From Aquicoccus sp. G2-2 (GTDB taxonomy: Bacteria > Pseudomonadota > Alphaproteobacteria > Rhodobacterales > Rhodobacteraceae), in contig NZ_JAYDCK010000003.1 in the NCBI RefSeq assembly GCF_034555965.1, positions 682,001-746,000 of the forward strand: DNA of 64,000 nt, in the 5' to 3' direction. The position numbers and the translations under genes were made by a program. Shown here piece after piece: positions 17,008 through 25,021 of this stretch (within the stretch, counting starts at the first letter, position 1; the number at the start of each line of letters is the position of its first letter). The notes beneath the pieces were generated by a model that was not told the origin of the DNA, ran no database searches, and saw nothing but the letters and a program-made list of their open reading frames with translations.

Positions 17008-18192
17008 ATGGCCGTTTTTGATTTTCTCAAAGCCCGCGAAAACGCGGTGCCCGAGCAGAAGGCGAGTGCGGCGGGGCCGGTTCTGGCTTGGCACGGTGCG
17101 GGGCGGGTTGCGTGGTCGCCACGCGATGCGGTGTCGCTGACCAAGGCGGGTTTTGCGGGCAACCCGGTCGGGTTCCGGGCGGTCAAGATGATTGCCGAAG
17201 CCGCCGCCGCGCTGCCGCTGGTCTTGCAAGACAGCGCGCAACGCTATGCCGAACATCCGATCCTCGGCCTGATCCGTAGCCCCAATCCGGCGCAGGGCCG
17301 GGCGGAACTGTTCGAGGCGCTTTACGGGCATCTGTTGCTGACCGGGAATGCCTATGTCGAGGCGGTGGGGGCAGAGGGCGTGCCGCTGGAGCTGCATGTG
17401 CTGCGCTCTGACCGGATGAGCCTCATTCCCGGCGCGGATGGCTGGCCGGTGGCTTATGAATACGCGGTGGGCGGGCGCAAGCACCGGTTTGACGTGACCG
17501 AAGGGGTTCCTGCGATTTGTCATATCAAGAGCTTCCATCCGCAGGACGATCATTATGGCCTCAGCCCGATGCAGGCGGCGGCGCAGGCGGTGGATGTGCA
17601 TAACAGCGCAAGCCGCTGGTCAAAGGCGCTTCTGGACAATGCCGCGCGGCCAAGCGGGGCGATTGTTTATAAAGGGGCGGAGGGGCAGGGCAGTTTGAGC
17701 GAGGATCAATATACCCGGCTGCTTGATGAGATGGAGAGCTATCATCAGGGGGCGCGCAATGCGGGGCGACCGATGTTGCTCGAAGGTGGGTTGGATTGGA
17801 AGCCGATGGGATTTTCGCCCTCGGACATGGAATTTCAGAAGACCAAGGAGGCGGCGGCGCGCGAGATTGCGCTGGCCTTCGGGGTGCCGCCGATGCTGCT
17901 GGGGATACCGGGGGATGCGACCTATGCCAATTATCAGGAGGCGCACCGGGCGTTTTATCGCCTGGCCGTGCTGCCGTTGGCGCAGCGGGTGACGGCGGCG
18001 GTGGCGGACTGGCTGGCGCAGTTTGCAGGCGAGGCGCTGCAACTGACGCCGGATCTTGACCAGGTGCCTGCGTTGGCCGCCGAGCGGGACGCGCAATGGG
18101 CGCGGGTTTCACGGGCGAGTTTCCTGAACAATACGGAAAAACGCGCGCTTCTGGGGCTGCCGGTGCAGGCCGGGGAGGCTGTGGATGGATGA
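17008..18192 (+). CDS. GTA g3, portal protein
   Basis: This 394-residue HK97-type portal protein forms the dodecameric ring through which DNA enters the head and to which the tail attaches. It begins MAVFDFLKAR and has the portal signatures AGNPVGFRAVKMIAEAA near residue 50, HLLLTGNAYVEAV near 110, the YGLSPMQAAAQAVDVHNSA wing segment and FGVPPMLLGIPGDATYANYQEA near 290. GAGGAGA lies 7 bases before the ATG. Length fits GTA portals. It overlaps g3.5 by 8 bases. The 105 bases before it hold no gene. Confidence 0.94.
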   Translation: MAVFDFLKARENAVPEQKASAAGPVLAWHGAGRVAWSPRDAVSLTKAGFAGNPVGFRAVKMIAEAAAALPLVLQDSAQRYAEHPILGLIRSPNPAQGRAELFEALYGHLLLTGNAYVEAVGAEGVPLELHVLRSDRMSLIPGADGWPVAYEYAVGGRKHRFDVTEGVPAICHIKSFHPQDDHYGLSPMQAAAQAVDVHNSASRWSKALLDNAARPSGAIVYKGAEGQGSLSEDQYTRLLDEMESYHQGARNAGRPMLLEGGLDWKPMGFSPSDMEFQKTKEAAAREIALAFGVPPMLLGIPGDATYANYQEAHRAFYRLAVLPLAQRVTAAVADWLAQFAGEALQLTPDLDQVPALAAERDAQWARVSRASFLNNTEKRALLGLPVQAGEAVDG

Positions 18193-18418
18193 GCGTGGCC
18201 AACGATACGGGTTCGAGGCGTTCGATTGCGCGCCGGCGCTCCGGTTGGAGGCGCATGAGCGAGTGGCACGGCTTCAGCATGAGACCCTCGTGCAGCGGTT
18301 GAGCAAGATTGAAGAGAGTATTGAGCGGCTCGAAAAGCGGTTGTGGATCGCGGTTTACGGGGTCGCGGCGGTGATCGTCGTGCAAGGGGTCGAGCACCTT
18401 CTGTCGGTGGCACCGTAA
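18185..18418 (+). CDS. GTA g3.5-like small membrane-anchored protein
   Basis: The product is 77 residues: an acidic N-terminus, an amphipathic coiled-coil-like helix (LVQRLSKIEESIERLEKRLW, residues 36-55) and a C-terminal transmembrane segment (IAVYGVAAVIVVQGVEHLL). Position between portal and protease matches the small gene called g3.5 in Rhodobacter GTA. The ATG overlaps the end of g3. Its function is not established; the helix-plus-anchor layout recalls small phage spanin-like or holin-like proteins, but no evidence here supports that. Confidence 0.72.
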   Translation: MDERGQRYGFEAFDCAPALRLEAHERVARLQHETLVQRLSKIEESIERLEKRLWIAVYGVAAVIVVQGVEHLLSVAP

Positions 18419-18427
18419 GAGAAAGAC

Positions 18428-19009
18428 ATGAGGATGGAGATGGATATGCAGACCGAATGCGGGTTGGAGCAGAAATTCTGCCGGTTTGATGACGGCTTGA
18501 ACGTGACGACAAGTGCGGGCGGGGCGGAGATCGAAGGCTATGCCAGTTTGTTTGGCGCGCGCGATCAGGGCGGCGATATTGTCGAGCCGGGGGCCTATGC
18601 CGCAAGCCTTGGCCGGATCAAAGGAGAGGGGCGCCGGGTGAAGATGCTTTGGCAGCATGACCCGACGCAGCCGATTGGCGTGTGGGATGAGGTGCGCGAG
18701 GATGAGCGCGGGCTTTACGTGAAGGGCCGCCTGTTGGAATCGGTGGGCCGGGCGCGCGAGGCGGCGGCGCTGATTGCGGCAGGTGCGATTGACGGGCTGT
18801 CAATCGGTTATCGCACCCTGAAGGCGGTGAAGAATGACAAGGGCCTGAGGCTCTTGAAGGAACTGGAGCTTTGGGAGGTGTCCTTGGTGACGTTCCCGAT
18901 GCTGCCCAGTGCGCGGGTGGGGGCCAAAGGCGAAATGCCCGAGGAACATGCCTGGCGTGAATTGGCGGCGGCCTTGCAGGGCGCAGCCGATGAATTGGCG
19001 CGCGGCTAG
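18428..19009 (+). CDS. GTA g4, prohead protease
   Basis: The 193-residue protein is an HK97-type prohead maturation protease that cleaves the capsid N-terminus. Family signatures are GYASLFGARDQGGDIVEPGAY near residue 37, MLWQHDPTQPIGVW with the catalytic His near 74, and IDGLSIGYRT with the catalytic Ser near 121. The start is one of four clustered ATGs (18428-18446). It lies 9 bases after g3.5 and 33 bases before the capsid gene, as expected for an HK97-like head module. Confidence 0.92.
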   Translation: MRMEMDMQTECGLEQKFCRFDDGLNVTTSAGGAEIEGYASLFGARDQGGDIVEPGAYAASLGRIKGEGRRVKMLWQHDPTQPIGVWDEVREDERGLYVKGRLLESVGRAREAAALIAAGAIDGLSIGYRTLKAVKNDKGLRLLKELELWEVSLVTFPMLPSARVGAKGEMPEEHAWRELAAALQGAADELARG

Positions 19010-19042
19010 ACGCGCTGGGGATCAACCGAGAGGAAAATCCAG

Positions 19043-20227
19043 ATGACGATAGACCCCGAGACCAAATCTCGGGCCGGAGGAGACGTGTCTCCGATGGCCG
19101 AGGCGAAGGCCTCTCTGAGCGGTTTCATGAGTGAGCTCAGAGGCTTCAAAGACGATGTTCAAACCAGACTTCAACAACAGGAAGAGCGACTGACCATGCT
19201 TGATCGAAAATCCCATATTGCCGTCCGCCCGGCGCTGGCTACGGCTGCTGATATCGACGCACCGCATCAGAAGGCTTTCAACGCCTATCTGCGGTCGGGC
19301 GATGACGACGGCCTGCGCGGCCTTGAGCTTGAAGGCAAGGCGATGAATAGCTCGGTTGCCTCTGATGGGGGCTATCTTGTTGACCCGCAGACGGCGGCGC
19401 AAATTCAGAACGTTCTGGAAAGCACCGCGTCGGTGCGCGCGATTGCCAATGTGGTGCATGTCGAGGCGACATCGTTTGATGTGTTGATCGACCATACCGA
19501 TGTCGGCGCGGGCTGGGCCACGGAAGCGGGCCCGACCACGGAATCTGGCACCCCGGCGATTGACCGGATCAGCATCCCGCTGCACGAGCTTTCGGCGATG
19601 CCCAAGGCCAGCCAGCGGCTTTTGGATGACAGCGCGTTCGATATTGAGGGCTGGCTTGCCGGGCGGATTGCCGACAAATTCGCCCGCGCCGAGGCGGCTT
19701 CGTTCATCAATGGCGACGGCGTCGACAAGCCCACCGGCATCATGACCCATGCAAGCGTGGACAATGATAGCTGGAGCTGGGGCTCATTGGGATATGTGGC
19801 AACCGGCGCGGATGGTGATTTCGCAGGCGCGGAAGCGATCATTGATCTGGTTTACAGCCTTGGCGCGCAATACCGGGCCAACGCGAGCTTCGTGATGAAC
19901 TCGAAAACGGCCGGGGCGGTGCGCAAGCTGAAGGACAATGATGGCCGGTTCCTGTGGTCGGACGGGTTGGCCGCCGGGGAACCGGCGCGGTTGCTCGGGT
20001 ATCCGGTGCTGATTGCGGAAGACATGCCGGATATTGCCAGCGATGCCATGGCGGTGGCCTTCGGGGATTTTGCGGCTGGATACACCGTCGCCGAACGCCC
20101 GGATCTGCGCGTTCTGCGCGACCCGTTCAGCGCCAAGCCGCATGTTCTGTTCTACGCAACCAAGCGCGTGGGCGGCGATGTAAGCGATTTCGCGGCGATC
20201 AAGCTGCTGAAGTTCGGCTCGGCCTGA
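19043..20227 (+). CDS. GTA g5, HK97-fold major capsid protein
   Basis: The 394-residue precursor builds the GTA head. The N-terminal 100 residues are charged and coiled-coil-like (a delta domain removed by g4). The HK97 core starts around MNSSVASDGGYLVDPQTAAQIQ and contains WATEAGPTTESGTPAIDRISIPLHELSAMPKASQRLLDD and FINGDGVDKPTGIM. GAGAGGA precedes the ATG with 8 bases of spacing, the best ribosome binding site in the cluster, in line with capsid being the most abundant product. A 156-base GC-rich gap separates it from g6. Confidence 0.95.
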   Translation: MTIDPETKSRAGGDVSPMAEAKASLSGFMSELRGFKDDVQTRLQQQEERLTMLDRKSHIAVRPALATAADIDAPHQKAFNAYLRSGDDDGLRGLELEGKAMNSSVASDGGYLVDPQTAAQIQNVLESTASVRAIANVVHVEATSFDVLIDHTDVGAGWATEAGPTTESGTPAIDRISIPLHELSAMPKASQRLLDDSAFDIEGWLAGRIADKFARAEAASFINGDGVDKPTGIMTHASVDNDSWSWGSLGYVATGADGDFAGAEAIIDLVYSLGAQYRANASFVMNSKTAGAVRKLKDNDGRFLWSDGLAAGEPARLLGYPVLIAEDMPDIASDAMAVAFGDFAAGYTVAERPDLRVLRDPFSAKPHVLFYATKRVGGDVSDFAAIKLLKFGSA

Positions 20228-20383
20228 GCACGGAATGGGGGCGGATTGACGGGGTAACAACCCTGCCGCCCCCGGTGCGCGCCCGCCGATGAGGCGTTGT
20301 CCAGCTCGTCCCCTCCGTCCGGGCGGCGCCGGGGCGCGCGCCGCGACGCGGCCGGGAAAAGAGGGAAATTTCGGAGTATTTCC

Positions 20384-21097
20384 ATGATGTTGATCGAAGA
20401 AACCCAAATGCCCACTGCCGTTTTGCCGGTGGCTCAATTCAAGGCGCATCTGCGGCTTGGAACCGGGTTTGCCGAAGACAGCCTACAGGATGTGGTGCTG
20501 GAGAGTTTTCTGCGCGCGGCGCTGGCGGCGATCGAGGCGCGGACCGGCAAGATCCTGTTGACGCGGGATTTCTCCTGGACGTTGAGCACCTGGCGCGATC
20601 CCGCGGGGCAGGCATTGCCGGTGGCACCCGTGGTGAGCATGACTGAGCTGATCCTGATGGATCGGGCAATGGCGGAAACGGTCGTTGATGCAGAGCTTTA
20701 CCGCCTGGAAAAGGACGCACAGCGGCCGCGCCTGATGCCGACGGGCGCGCTGTTGCCGACAATACCCATGGGTGGTTCGGTGCGGATCGGGTTCAGCGCC
20801 GGGTATGGCGCAGGATGGGGTGATCTGCCTGCCGATCTGGCGCAGGCGGTGCTGCTGCTCGCGGCGCATTACTATGAATACCGCGATGAGACCAACCTGA
20901 GCGGCAAGTGTATGCCGTTCGGTGTTTCAAGCCTGATCGAGCGTTACCGCACGGTGCGGCTTCTCGGGGGGCGCGGGCATGAAGGTGGTGACCCTGAACC
21001 GCCGTCTGGTGCTGGAGGCGCCCGAGCGCCTGCCGGACGGGGCGGGCGGGTTCAGCGAAGGCTGGACGATGCTTGGCACGTTGTGGGCGCAGGTTGA
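20384..21097 (+). CDS. GTA g6, head-tail connector (gp6-like); C-terminus altered by a frameshift
   Basis: Residues 1 to about 195 are a phage gp6-like head-tail connector (LPVAQFKAHLRL, FLRAALAAIEARTGKILL, GYGAGWGDLPADLAQAVLLLAAHYYEYRD, GVSSLIERYRTVRLLGG). GTA relatives end just after that. Here the frame continues 119 bases into g7 with unconserved residues. Adding one G to the G6 run at 20966-20971 puts TGA at 20980-20982, giving about 199 residues and recreating an ATGA overlap with g7. This is the normal junction, so the extension is probably an artefact or mutation. Start at the ATG pair at 20384-20387, after the GC-rich gap. Confidence 0.85.
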   Translation: MMLIEETQMPTAVLPVAQFKAHLRLGTGFAEDSLQDVVLESFLRAALAAIEARTGKILLTRDFSWTLSTWRDPAGQALPVAPVVSMTELILMDRAMAETVVDAELYRLEKDAQRPRLMPTGALLPTIPMGGSVRIGFSAGYGAGWGDLPADLAQAVLLLAAHYYEYRDETNLSGKCMPFGVSSLIERYRTVRLLGGRGHEGGDPEPPSGAGGARAPAGRGGRVQRRLDDAWHVVGAG

Positions 21098-21317
21098 CGC
21101 CCGGACAGGGCGCGAGAAGCAGGGCGAGGCGGTGCCGGTTTCAAACGTCGGTTATCGCATCACGCTACGGGCGGCCCCGGTGGGCCACTCGATGCGCCCG
21201 CAGCCGGATCAGCGGCTTCGTGACGGCACGCGGGTGTTTCGCATTCTCGCGGTCGCCGAAGCCGCTCCTGACGGTCGGTATCTGACCTGTTTTGCGGAAG
21301 AGGAGGTGGCGGTATGA
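20979..21317 (+). CDS. GTA g7, head closure/head-tail adaptor
   Basis: This 112-residue protein belongs to the phage SPP1 gp16-like head closure family. It begins MKVVTLNRRLVLEAPERLPDGAGG and contains the conserved WAQVDARTGREKQGEAVPVSNVGYRITLR segment followed by DGTRVFRILAVAEAAPDGRYLTCFAEEE. It seals the portal after packaging and joins head to tail. It lies in the normal GTA order with its stop overlapping the g8 start (ATGA). Start at 20979 is set by conservation and by the restored junction with g6. Confidence 0.88.
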   Translation: MKVVTLNRRLVLEAPERLPDGAGGFSEGWTMLGTLWAQVDARTGREKQGEAVPVSNVGYRITLRAAPVGHSMRPQPDQRLRDGTRVFRILAVAEAAPDGRYLTCFAEEEVAV

Positions 21318-21724
21318 GCTATGGCGTTTCGGCGGCCTTGCAGGCGGCGGTTTATCAGGCGTTGACCGGGGATGCGGCGTTGGTGGGGCTGGTGGGCAAT
21401 GCGATTTACGACGCGCTGCCCACCGGCACGTTGCCGGCGACTTATGTCACCCTTGGGCCGGAAAGCGTGCGCGAGAAATCTGACAAGACCGGGCAGGGCG
21501 CGCTGCACACGATCATCATTTCGGTGGTGACGGACACGGCGGGGTTTCAGGCGGCGAAGGCCGTGGCGGCGGCGGTCAGCGATACGCTTGCCGGTGGCGA
21601 TCTGAGCCTTGTGCGCGGCAAGCTGATCTATCTGAATTTTGACCGGGCACTGGCCCGGCTGGAAGGCACCGGCACCCAGCGGCGGATTGACCTGAGATTT
21701 CGCGCGCGGGTGCAGGACGACTGA
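21314..21724 (+). CDS. GTA g8, DUF3168 tail completion protein
   Basis: The 136-residue product is a DUF3168 tail terminator/completion protein. Evidence: SAALQAAVYQALTGDAALVGLVGNAIYDALP at residues 5-35, TYVTLGPE near 43, and the C-terminal INLDR-like IDLRFRARVQ. Its expected role is to cap the tail tube at the head-proximal end. ATG at 21314 overlaps the g7 TGA. The next gene, the tail tube, follows after 28 bases and has its own ribosome binding site. Confidence 0.88.
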   Translation: MSYGVSAALQAAVYQALTGDAALVGLVGNAIYDALPTGTLPATYVTLGPESVREKSDKTGQGALHTIIISVVTDTAGFQAAKAVAAAVSDTLAGGDLSLVRGKLIYLNFDRALARLEGTGTQRRIDLRFRARVQDD

Positions 21725-21752
21725 CATTTACTGACAAGAACGGAGAAACGAC

Positions 21753-22169
21753 ATGACGGCACAAAATGGCAAGGACCTTTTGATCAAGGTGGATTTGACC
21801 GGCGACGGCCAGTTCGGCACGGTGGCGGGTTTGCGCGCCACGCGGATCAGCTTCAACGCGGAAAGCGTGGATGTTACCAGTCTGGAAAGTCAGGGGGGTT
21901 GGCGCGAATTGCTGGCCGGTGCAGGCGTGAAATCGGCGGCGATCAGCGGCTCGGGCGTGTTTCGCGATGCGGCCAGCGATGAGCGCGCACGGCAGATTTT
22001 CTTTGATGGTGAAACCCCGGAATTTCAGGTGATCGTGCCGGATTTTGGCACCATCGAAGGCGCGTTTCAGGTCACCGGTATTGACTATGCCGGGTCTTAT
22101 AACGGCGAGGCGACCTATGAGCTTTCATTGGCCTCTGCCGGGGCGCTGAGCTTTACCGCGGCGGTTTGA
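21753..22169 (+). CDS. GTA g9, major tail tube protein (TP901-1 type)
   Basis: The product (138 residues) is the major tail protein forming the siphovirus-like tube. It has the family pattern: GKDLLIKVD at the start, TRISFNAESVDVTSLESQGGWRELLAGAG near residues 28-56, then GSGVFRDAASDERARQIFFDG, and ends GEATYELSLASAGALSFTA. GGAGA sits 8 bases before the ATG, in keeping with high expression. Three bases separate its stop from g10. Confidence 0.92.
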   Translation: MTAQNGKDLLIKVDLTGDGQFGTVAGLRATRISFNAESVDVTSLESQGGWRELLAGAGVKSAAISGSGVFRDAASDERARQIFFDGETPEFQVIVPDFGTIEGAFQVTGIDYAGSYNGEATYELSLASAGALSFTAAV

Positions 22170-22172
22170 GCG

Positions 22173-22508
22173 ATGGCAAATCCATGGGCCGGAGAGGTGG
22201 CGCTTGTCCTTGATGGAGAGCGTCACCGGATGAAGCTTACGCTGGGTGCGCTGGCGGAGCTGGAGGCCGGGTTGGAAAGCGGCACGCTGCTTGAACTGGT
22301 CAGGCGGTTCGAGAGTGGCGGATTTTCAACCCGCGATGTGCTGGCGTTGATCGTGGCCGGGCTGCGCGGCGGCGGTTGGCAAGGGCGCGCGGTTGATTTG
22401 CTGGATACCGAGATCGAGGGCGGGCCGTTGGGTGCGGCGCGTGCGGCGGCGGAGTTGCTGGCGCGGGCTTTCCTGTTGCCGGAAGGGCCGGGCGATGGGC
22501 ACCGCTGA
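22173..22508 (+). CDS. GTA g10, tail assembly chaperone-like protein
   Basis: This 111-residue protein (MANPWAGEVALVLDGERHRMKLTLGALAELE...) matches the GTA g10 family, annotated as gene transfer agent family protein and related to the phage gpG tail assembly chaperones. It is followed by an overlapping small gene (22495), like the G/GT arrangement of tailed phages; however the two are separate frames with their own ATG and there is no visible slippery heptamer of the A-rich type, so programmed frameshifting is not supported. Confidence 0.85.
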   Translation: MANPWAGEVALVLDGERHRMKLTLGALAELEAGLESGTLLELVRRFESGGFSTRDVLALIVAGLRGGGWQGRAVDLLDTEIEGGPLGAARAAAELLARAFLLPEGPGDGHR

Positions 22509-22701
22509 GCGGGGCGGTTTCGACTGGCCTGCCTTGATGCGGGCGGGGATGCGCGGGCTTGGGCTGCGGCCAGATGTGTTCTGGGCGCTGACGCCTGTGG
22601 AGTTGGAGTTTTTGCTGGGGCCGGGGACGGTTTCGGCACCGCTGGACCGGGCGCGGCTTGATGAATTGCTGAGTGCCTACCCAGATGACCAAGGAGTGTG
22701 A
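22495..22701 (+). CDS. GTA g10.1, small tail assembly chaperone (DUF2376-type)
   Basis: The 68-residue protein starts MGTAERGGFDWPALMRAGMRGLGLRPDVFW and ends with the LTPVELEFLLGPG pattern and an acidic tail, the hallmark of the rcc01693/DUF2376 family found only between g10 and the tape measure gene. It overlaps g10 by 14 bases. The stop overlaps a GTG at 22698 that is in frame with the tape measure start, again implying coupled translation. Confidence 0.82.
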   Translation: MGTAERGGFDWPALMRAGMRGLGLRPDVFWALTPVELEFLLGPGTVSAPLDRARLDELLSAYPDDQGV

Positions 22702-22703
22702 AG

Positions 22704-23366
22704 ATGGCGGATTTGGAACGGCTGGACGAGCTTGACGAGCAGGTTGATGCGCTTGAGCAGACATTGGGCGAGGCGACGCAGATGGCGGCGCAGTTTGATA
22801 GCGAGATGCAGCGCATTCGCGCCACGCTGGCGGATACCGGCTATGACGTGGCGACGCTGGAGCGCGGGATGAGCCGGGGTTTGCGGCGCGCATTCGATGG
22901 CGTGGCGCTGGATGGCATGAAGCTGTCGGATGCGCTGGAAACAATGGCGCAATCCATGATCAACGCGACCTACAACGCCGCCGTGAAGCCGGTGACGGAT
23001 CATTTCGGCAGCCTGCTGGCGCAAGGGCTTGGCAACGCGGTGAGCGGGCTTTTCGGCTTTAAGGATGGCGCGCCGTTCAGTCAGGGCAAGGTGATGCCGT
23101 TCGCCACCGGTGGGGTTGTCTCGGGGCCGACTTATTTTCCGATGCGCGGCGGCACCGGGTTGATGGGCGAGGCCGGGCCGGAGGCGGTTATGCCGCTGGC
23201 GCGCGGGGCGGATGGCAAGCTTGGCGTGCGCGCGGGCGGCGGCGGACAGGCGGTCAATGTGGTGATGAATGTCACCACGCCAGATGTTGCCAGCTTCCAG
23301 CGCAGTCAGGGCCAGATCGCTGCACAGATGGGCCGTTTGCTGAGCCGCGGCCAGCGCAACCGATAA
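22704..23366 (+). CDS. GTA g11, tape measure protein
   Basis: The 220-residue product sets tail length and is much shorter than phage tape measures, matching the short GTA tail. Residues 1-45 form a coiled coil (LDELDEQVDALEQTLGEATQMAAQFDSEMQ). The middle holds SDALETMAQSMINATYNAAVKPV and the hydrophobic LLAQGLGNAVSGLFGF segment. A conserved FATGGVVSGPTYFPMRGG and GEAGPEAVMPLARGADGKLGV block lies near residues 130-175, and a glycine-rich tail ends it. A GTG at 22698 overlaps the g10.1 stop; I prefer the ATG at 22704. Confidence 0.9.
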   Translation: MADLERLDELDEQVDALEQTLGEATQMAAQFDSEMQRIRATLADTGYDVATLERGMSRGLRRAFDGVALDGMKLSDALETMAQSMINATYNAAVKPVTDHFGSLLAQGLGNAVSGLFGFKDGAPFSQGKVMPFATGGVVSGPTYFPMRGGTGLMGEAGPEAVMPLARGADGKLGVRAGGGGQAVNVVMNVTTPDVASFQRSQGQIAAQMGRLLSRGQRNR

Positions 23367-23378
23367 GGAGGCAACGCG

Positions 23379-24011
23379 ATGACTTTCCACGAGATGAGAT
23401 TTCCCGCCAATCTGAGCTTCGGCTCGGTCGGGGGACCGGAACGGCGCACCGATATTGTGACGCTGGCCAATGGTTATGAGGAGCGCAACACGCCGTGGGC
23501 ACATTCGCGCAGGCGCTATGACGCTGGGGTGTCGATGCGCTCACTTGACGATATTGAAACGTTGATCGCGTTTTTCGAGGCGCGGCATGGGCAAATTTAC
23601 GGGTTTCGGTGGAAGGACTGGTCGGATTTCAAATCCTGTCTGGCCTCGAAGGAACCGGCACAGGCGGATCAGGTGATTGGCACAGGGGACGAGGAAACGA
23701 CGGCGTTTCAACTGTCAAAAAGCTATCGCTCGGGGGCTTACAGTTACCGCCGCCCGATTGCGAAGCCGGTGGCGGGTAGTGTCCGGGTGGCGATCGAAGG
23801 GGTCGAACAGTTGGAAGGCGTGCATTACGAGGTCGATACGGCGACAGGTTTCGTGCATTTCGCGCATCCGCCCAATGCCGGGATGCAGGTTACGGCCGGG
23901 TTTGAATTCGATGTGCCGGTGCGGTTTGACACTGACAGCATTCAAACCAATGTGGCCAGCTTTCGCGCCGGTGATGTGCCGCATGTGCCGGTTGTGGAGG
24001 TGCGGGTCTGA
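23379..24011 (+). CDS. GTA g12, distal tail protein (DUF2460)
   Basis: The 210-residue product is the DUF2460 distal tail (Dit) hub protein that links the tube to the baseplate. Typical segments are FPANLSFGSVGGPERRTDIVTLANGYEERN at the N-terminus, LIAFFEARHGQIYGFRWKDWSDFKSC near residue 63-88, and RFDTDSIQTNVASFRAGDVPHVPVVEVRV at the end. AAGGAGG lies 8 bases before the ATG. The TGA overlaps the ATG of g13 by one base. Confidence 0.92.
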   Translation: MTFHEMRFPANLSFGSVGGPERRTDIVTLANGYEERNTPWAHSRRRYDAGVSMRSLDDIETLIAFFEARHGQIYGFRWKDWSDFKSCLASKEPAQADQVIGTGDEETTAFQLSKSYRSGAYSYRRPIAKPVAGSVRVAIEGVEQLEGVHYEVDTATGFVHFAHPPNAGMQVTAGFEFDVPVRFDTDSIQTNVASFRAGDVPHVPVVEVRV

Positions 24012-25021
24012 TGGCAGTTTCAAAGGAGTTACTGGCGCATTTGCGCAGCGGCGCGACCAGCGTTTGCCGGGCGTGGGCAATCACGCGGTCCGATGGGGTG
24101 ACATTCGGGTTTACCGATCATGATTTGCCGCTTTGGTTCGAAGACATCGAGTTCAGGGCCGATACCGGGCTGAGTGCGATGGCTCTGGCGCAAAGCACCG
24201 GGCTTGCGGTGGACAATACTGAGGCGCTGGGCGCGCTTTCGGATGCAGCGGTCACGGAGGCGGATATCGAGGCGGGGCGTTTCGATGGGGCAGAGGTGCG
24301 GGCGTGGCTGGTCAACTGGGCAAGCCCGGATCAACGGCAGCTTGTGTTTCGCGGCACGATTGGCGAGCTGAGGCGCGCAGGCGGCGCGTTTCACGCCGAG
24401 CTGCGTGGGCTGACGGAGGCTTTGAACCGGCCTTTGGGGCGAGTTTACCAGAAGCCTTGCACCGCCGTTCTGGGCGATGGGGCCTGCGGGGTCGACACCG
24501 GGCAGCCGGGGTATTTCAGCGATGTCGTGGTTGAAGTGGTCGAGGCGCGCAGCACGTTCACGTTTTCGGGACTGACGGGATTAGCGCCGGGGTGGTTCGA
24601 GCGCGGGGTGCTGATTGGTTTGAGCGGAGCTTGCGAGGGTTTGCGCGGGATCATCAAGCGAGATCGGTTGGAGAACGGCAAGCGGATTATCGAGCTTTGG
24701 CAACCGATGCGCGCACCGATTGCGCCGGGGGACAGCATCCGGGTGCTGGCCGGCTGCGACAAGCGGATGGAGACCTGTCGGTTGAAGTTTGACAACCTTC
24801 TGAACTTTCAGGGGTTTCCGGACATTCCGGGAGAGAACTGGTTGATGGTGCAACCGTCGAAATCGGGTGAGCTATCGGGGGAAGCCGGAGATGAGCGAGG
24901 CCGTGGCGAAACGGGTGGTTGCGGCGGCGCGGGGCTGGATCGGCACGCCTTATGTGCATCAGGCATCGGCGCGCGGTGCGGGCTGCGATTGCCTTGGCCT
25001 GCTGCGCGGGGTTTGGCGTGA
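24011..25021 (+). CDS. GTA g13, baseplate hub protein (DUF2163); C-terminus altered by a frameshift
   Basis: Residues 1 to about 290 are a DUF2163 hub protein, with cysteines that bind an iron-sulfur cluster in the Rhodobacter GTA structure: CTAVLGDGACGVD and CDKRMETCRLKFDNLLNFQGFPDIPG. Relatives end with a GGS-type tail at the g14 start. Here the frame continues 131 bases into g14 with unrelated residues. One extra G in the G5 run at 24877-24881 gives a tail LSGGSRR and a TGA at 24892-24894, restoring the ATGA overlap with g14. The extra 43 residues are therefore probably not real. Confidence 0.87.
   Translation: MAVSKELLAHLRSGATSVCRAWAITRSDGVTFGFTDHDLPLWFEDIEFRADTGLSAMALAQSTGLAVDNTEALGALSDAAVTEADIEAGRFDGAEVRAWLVNWASPDQRQLVFRGTIGELRRAGGAFHAELRGLTEALNRPLGRVYQKPCTAVLGDGACGVDTGQPGYFSDVVVEVVEARSTFTFSGLTGLAPGWFERGVLIGLSGACEGLRGIIKRDRLENGKRIIELWQPMRAPIAPGDSIRVLAGCDKRMETCRLKFDNLLNFQGFPDIPGENWLMVQPSKSGELSGEAGDERGRGETGGCGGAGLDRHALCASGIGARCGLRLPWPAARGLA

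Noticed and set aside
17561-18658. Minus-strand frame of 365 codons opposite GTA g3, g3.5 and g4
   Set aside because: Antisense to three GTA genes in fixed order and rich in Pro/Ala/Arg, so a shadow.
22173-22701. Programmed frameshift between g10 and g10.1
   Set aside because: The second gene has its own ATG and no slippery A-rich heptamer is visible near the overlap; separate initiation is simpler.
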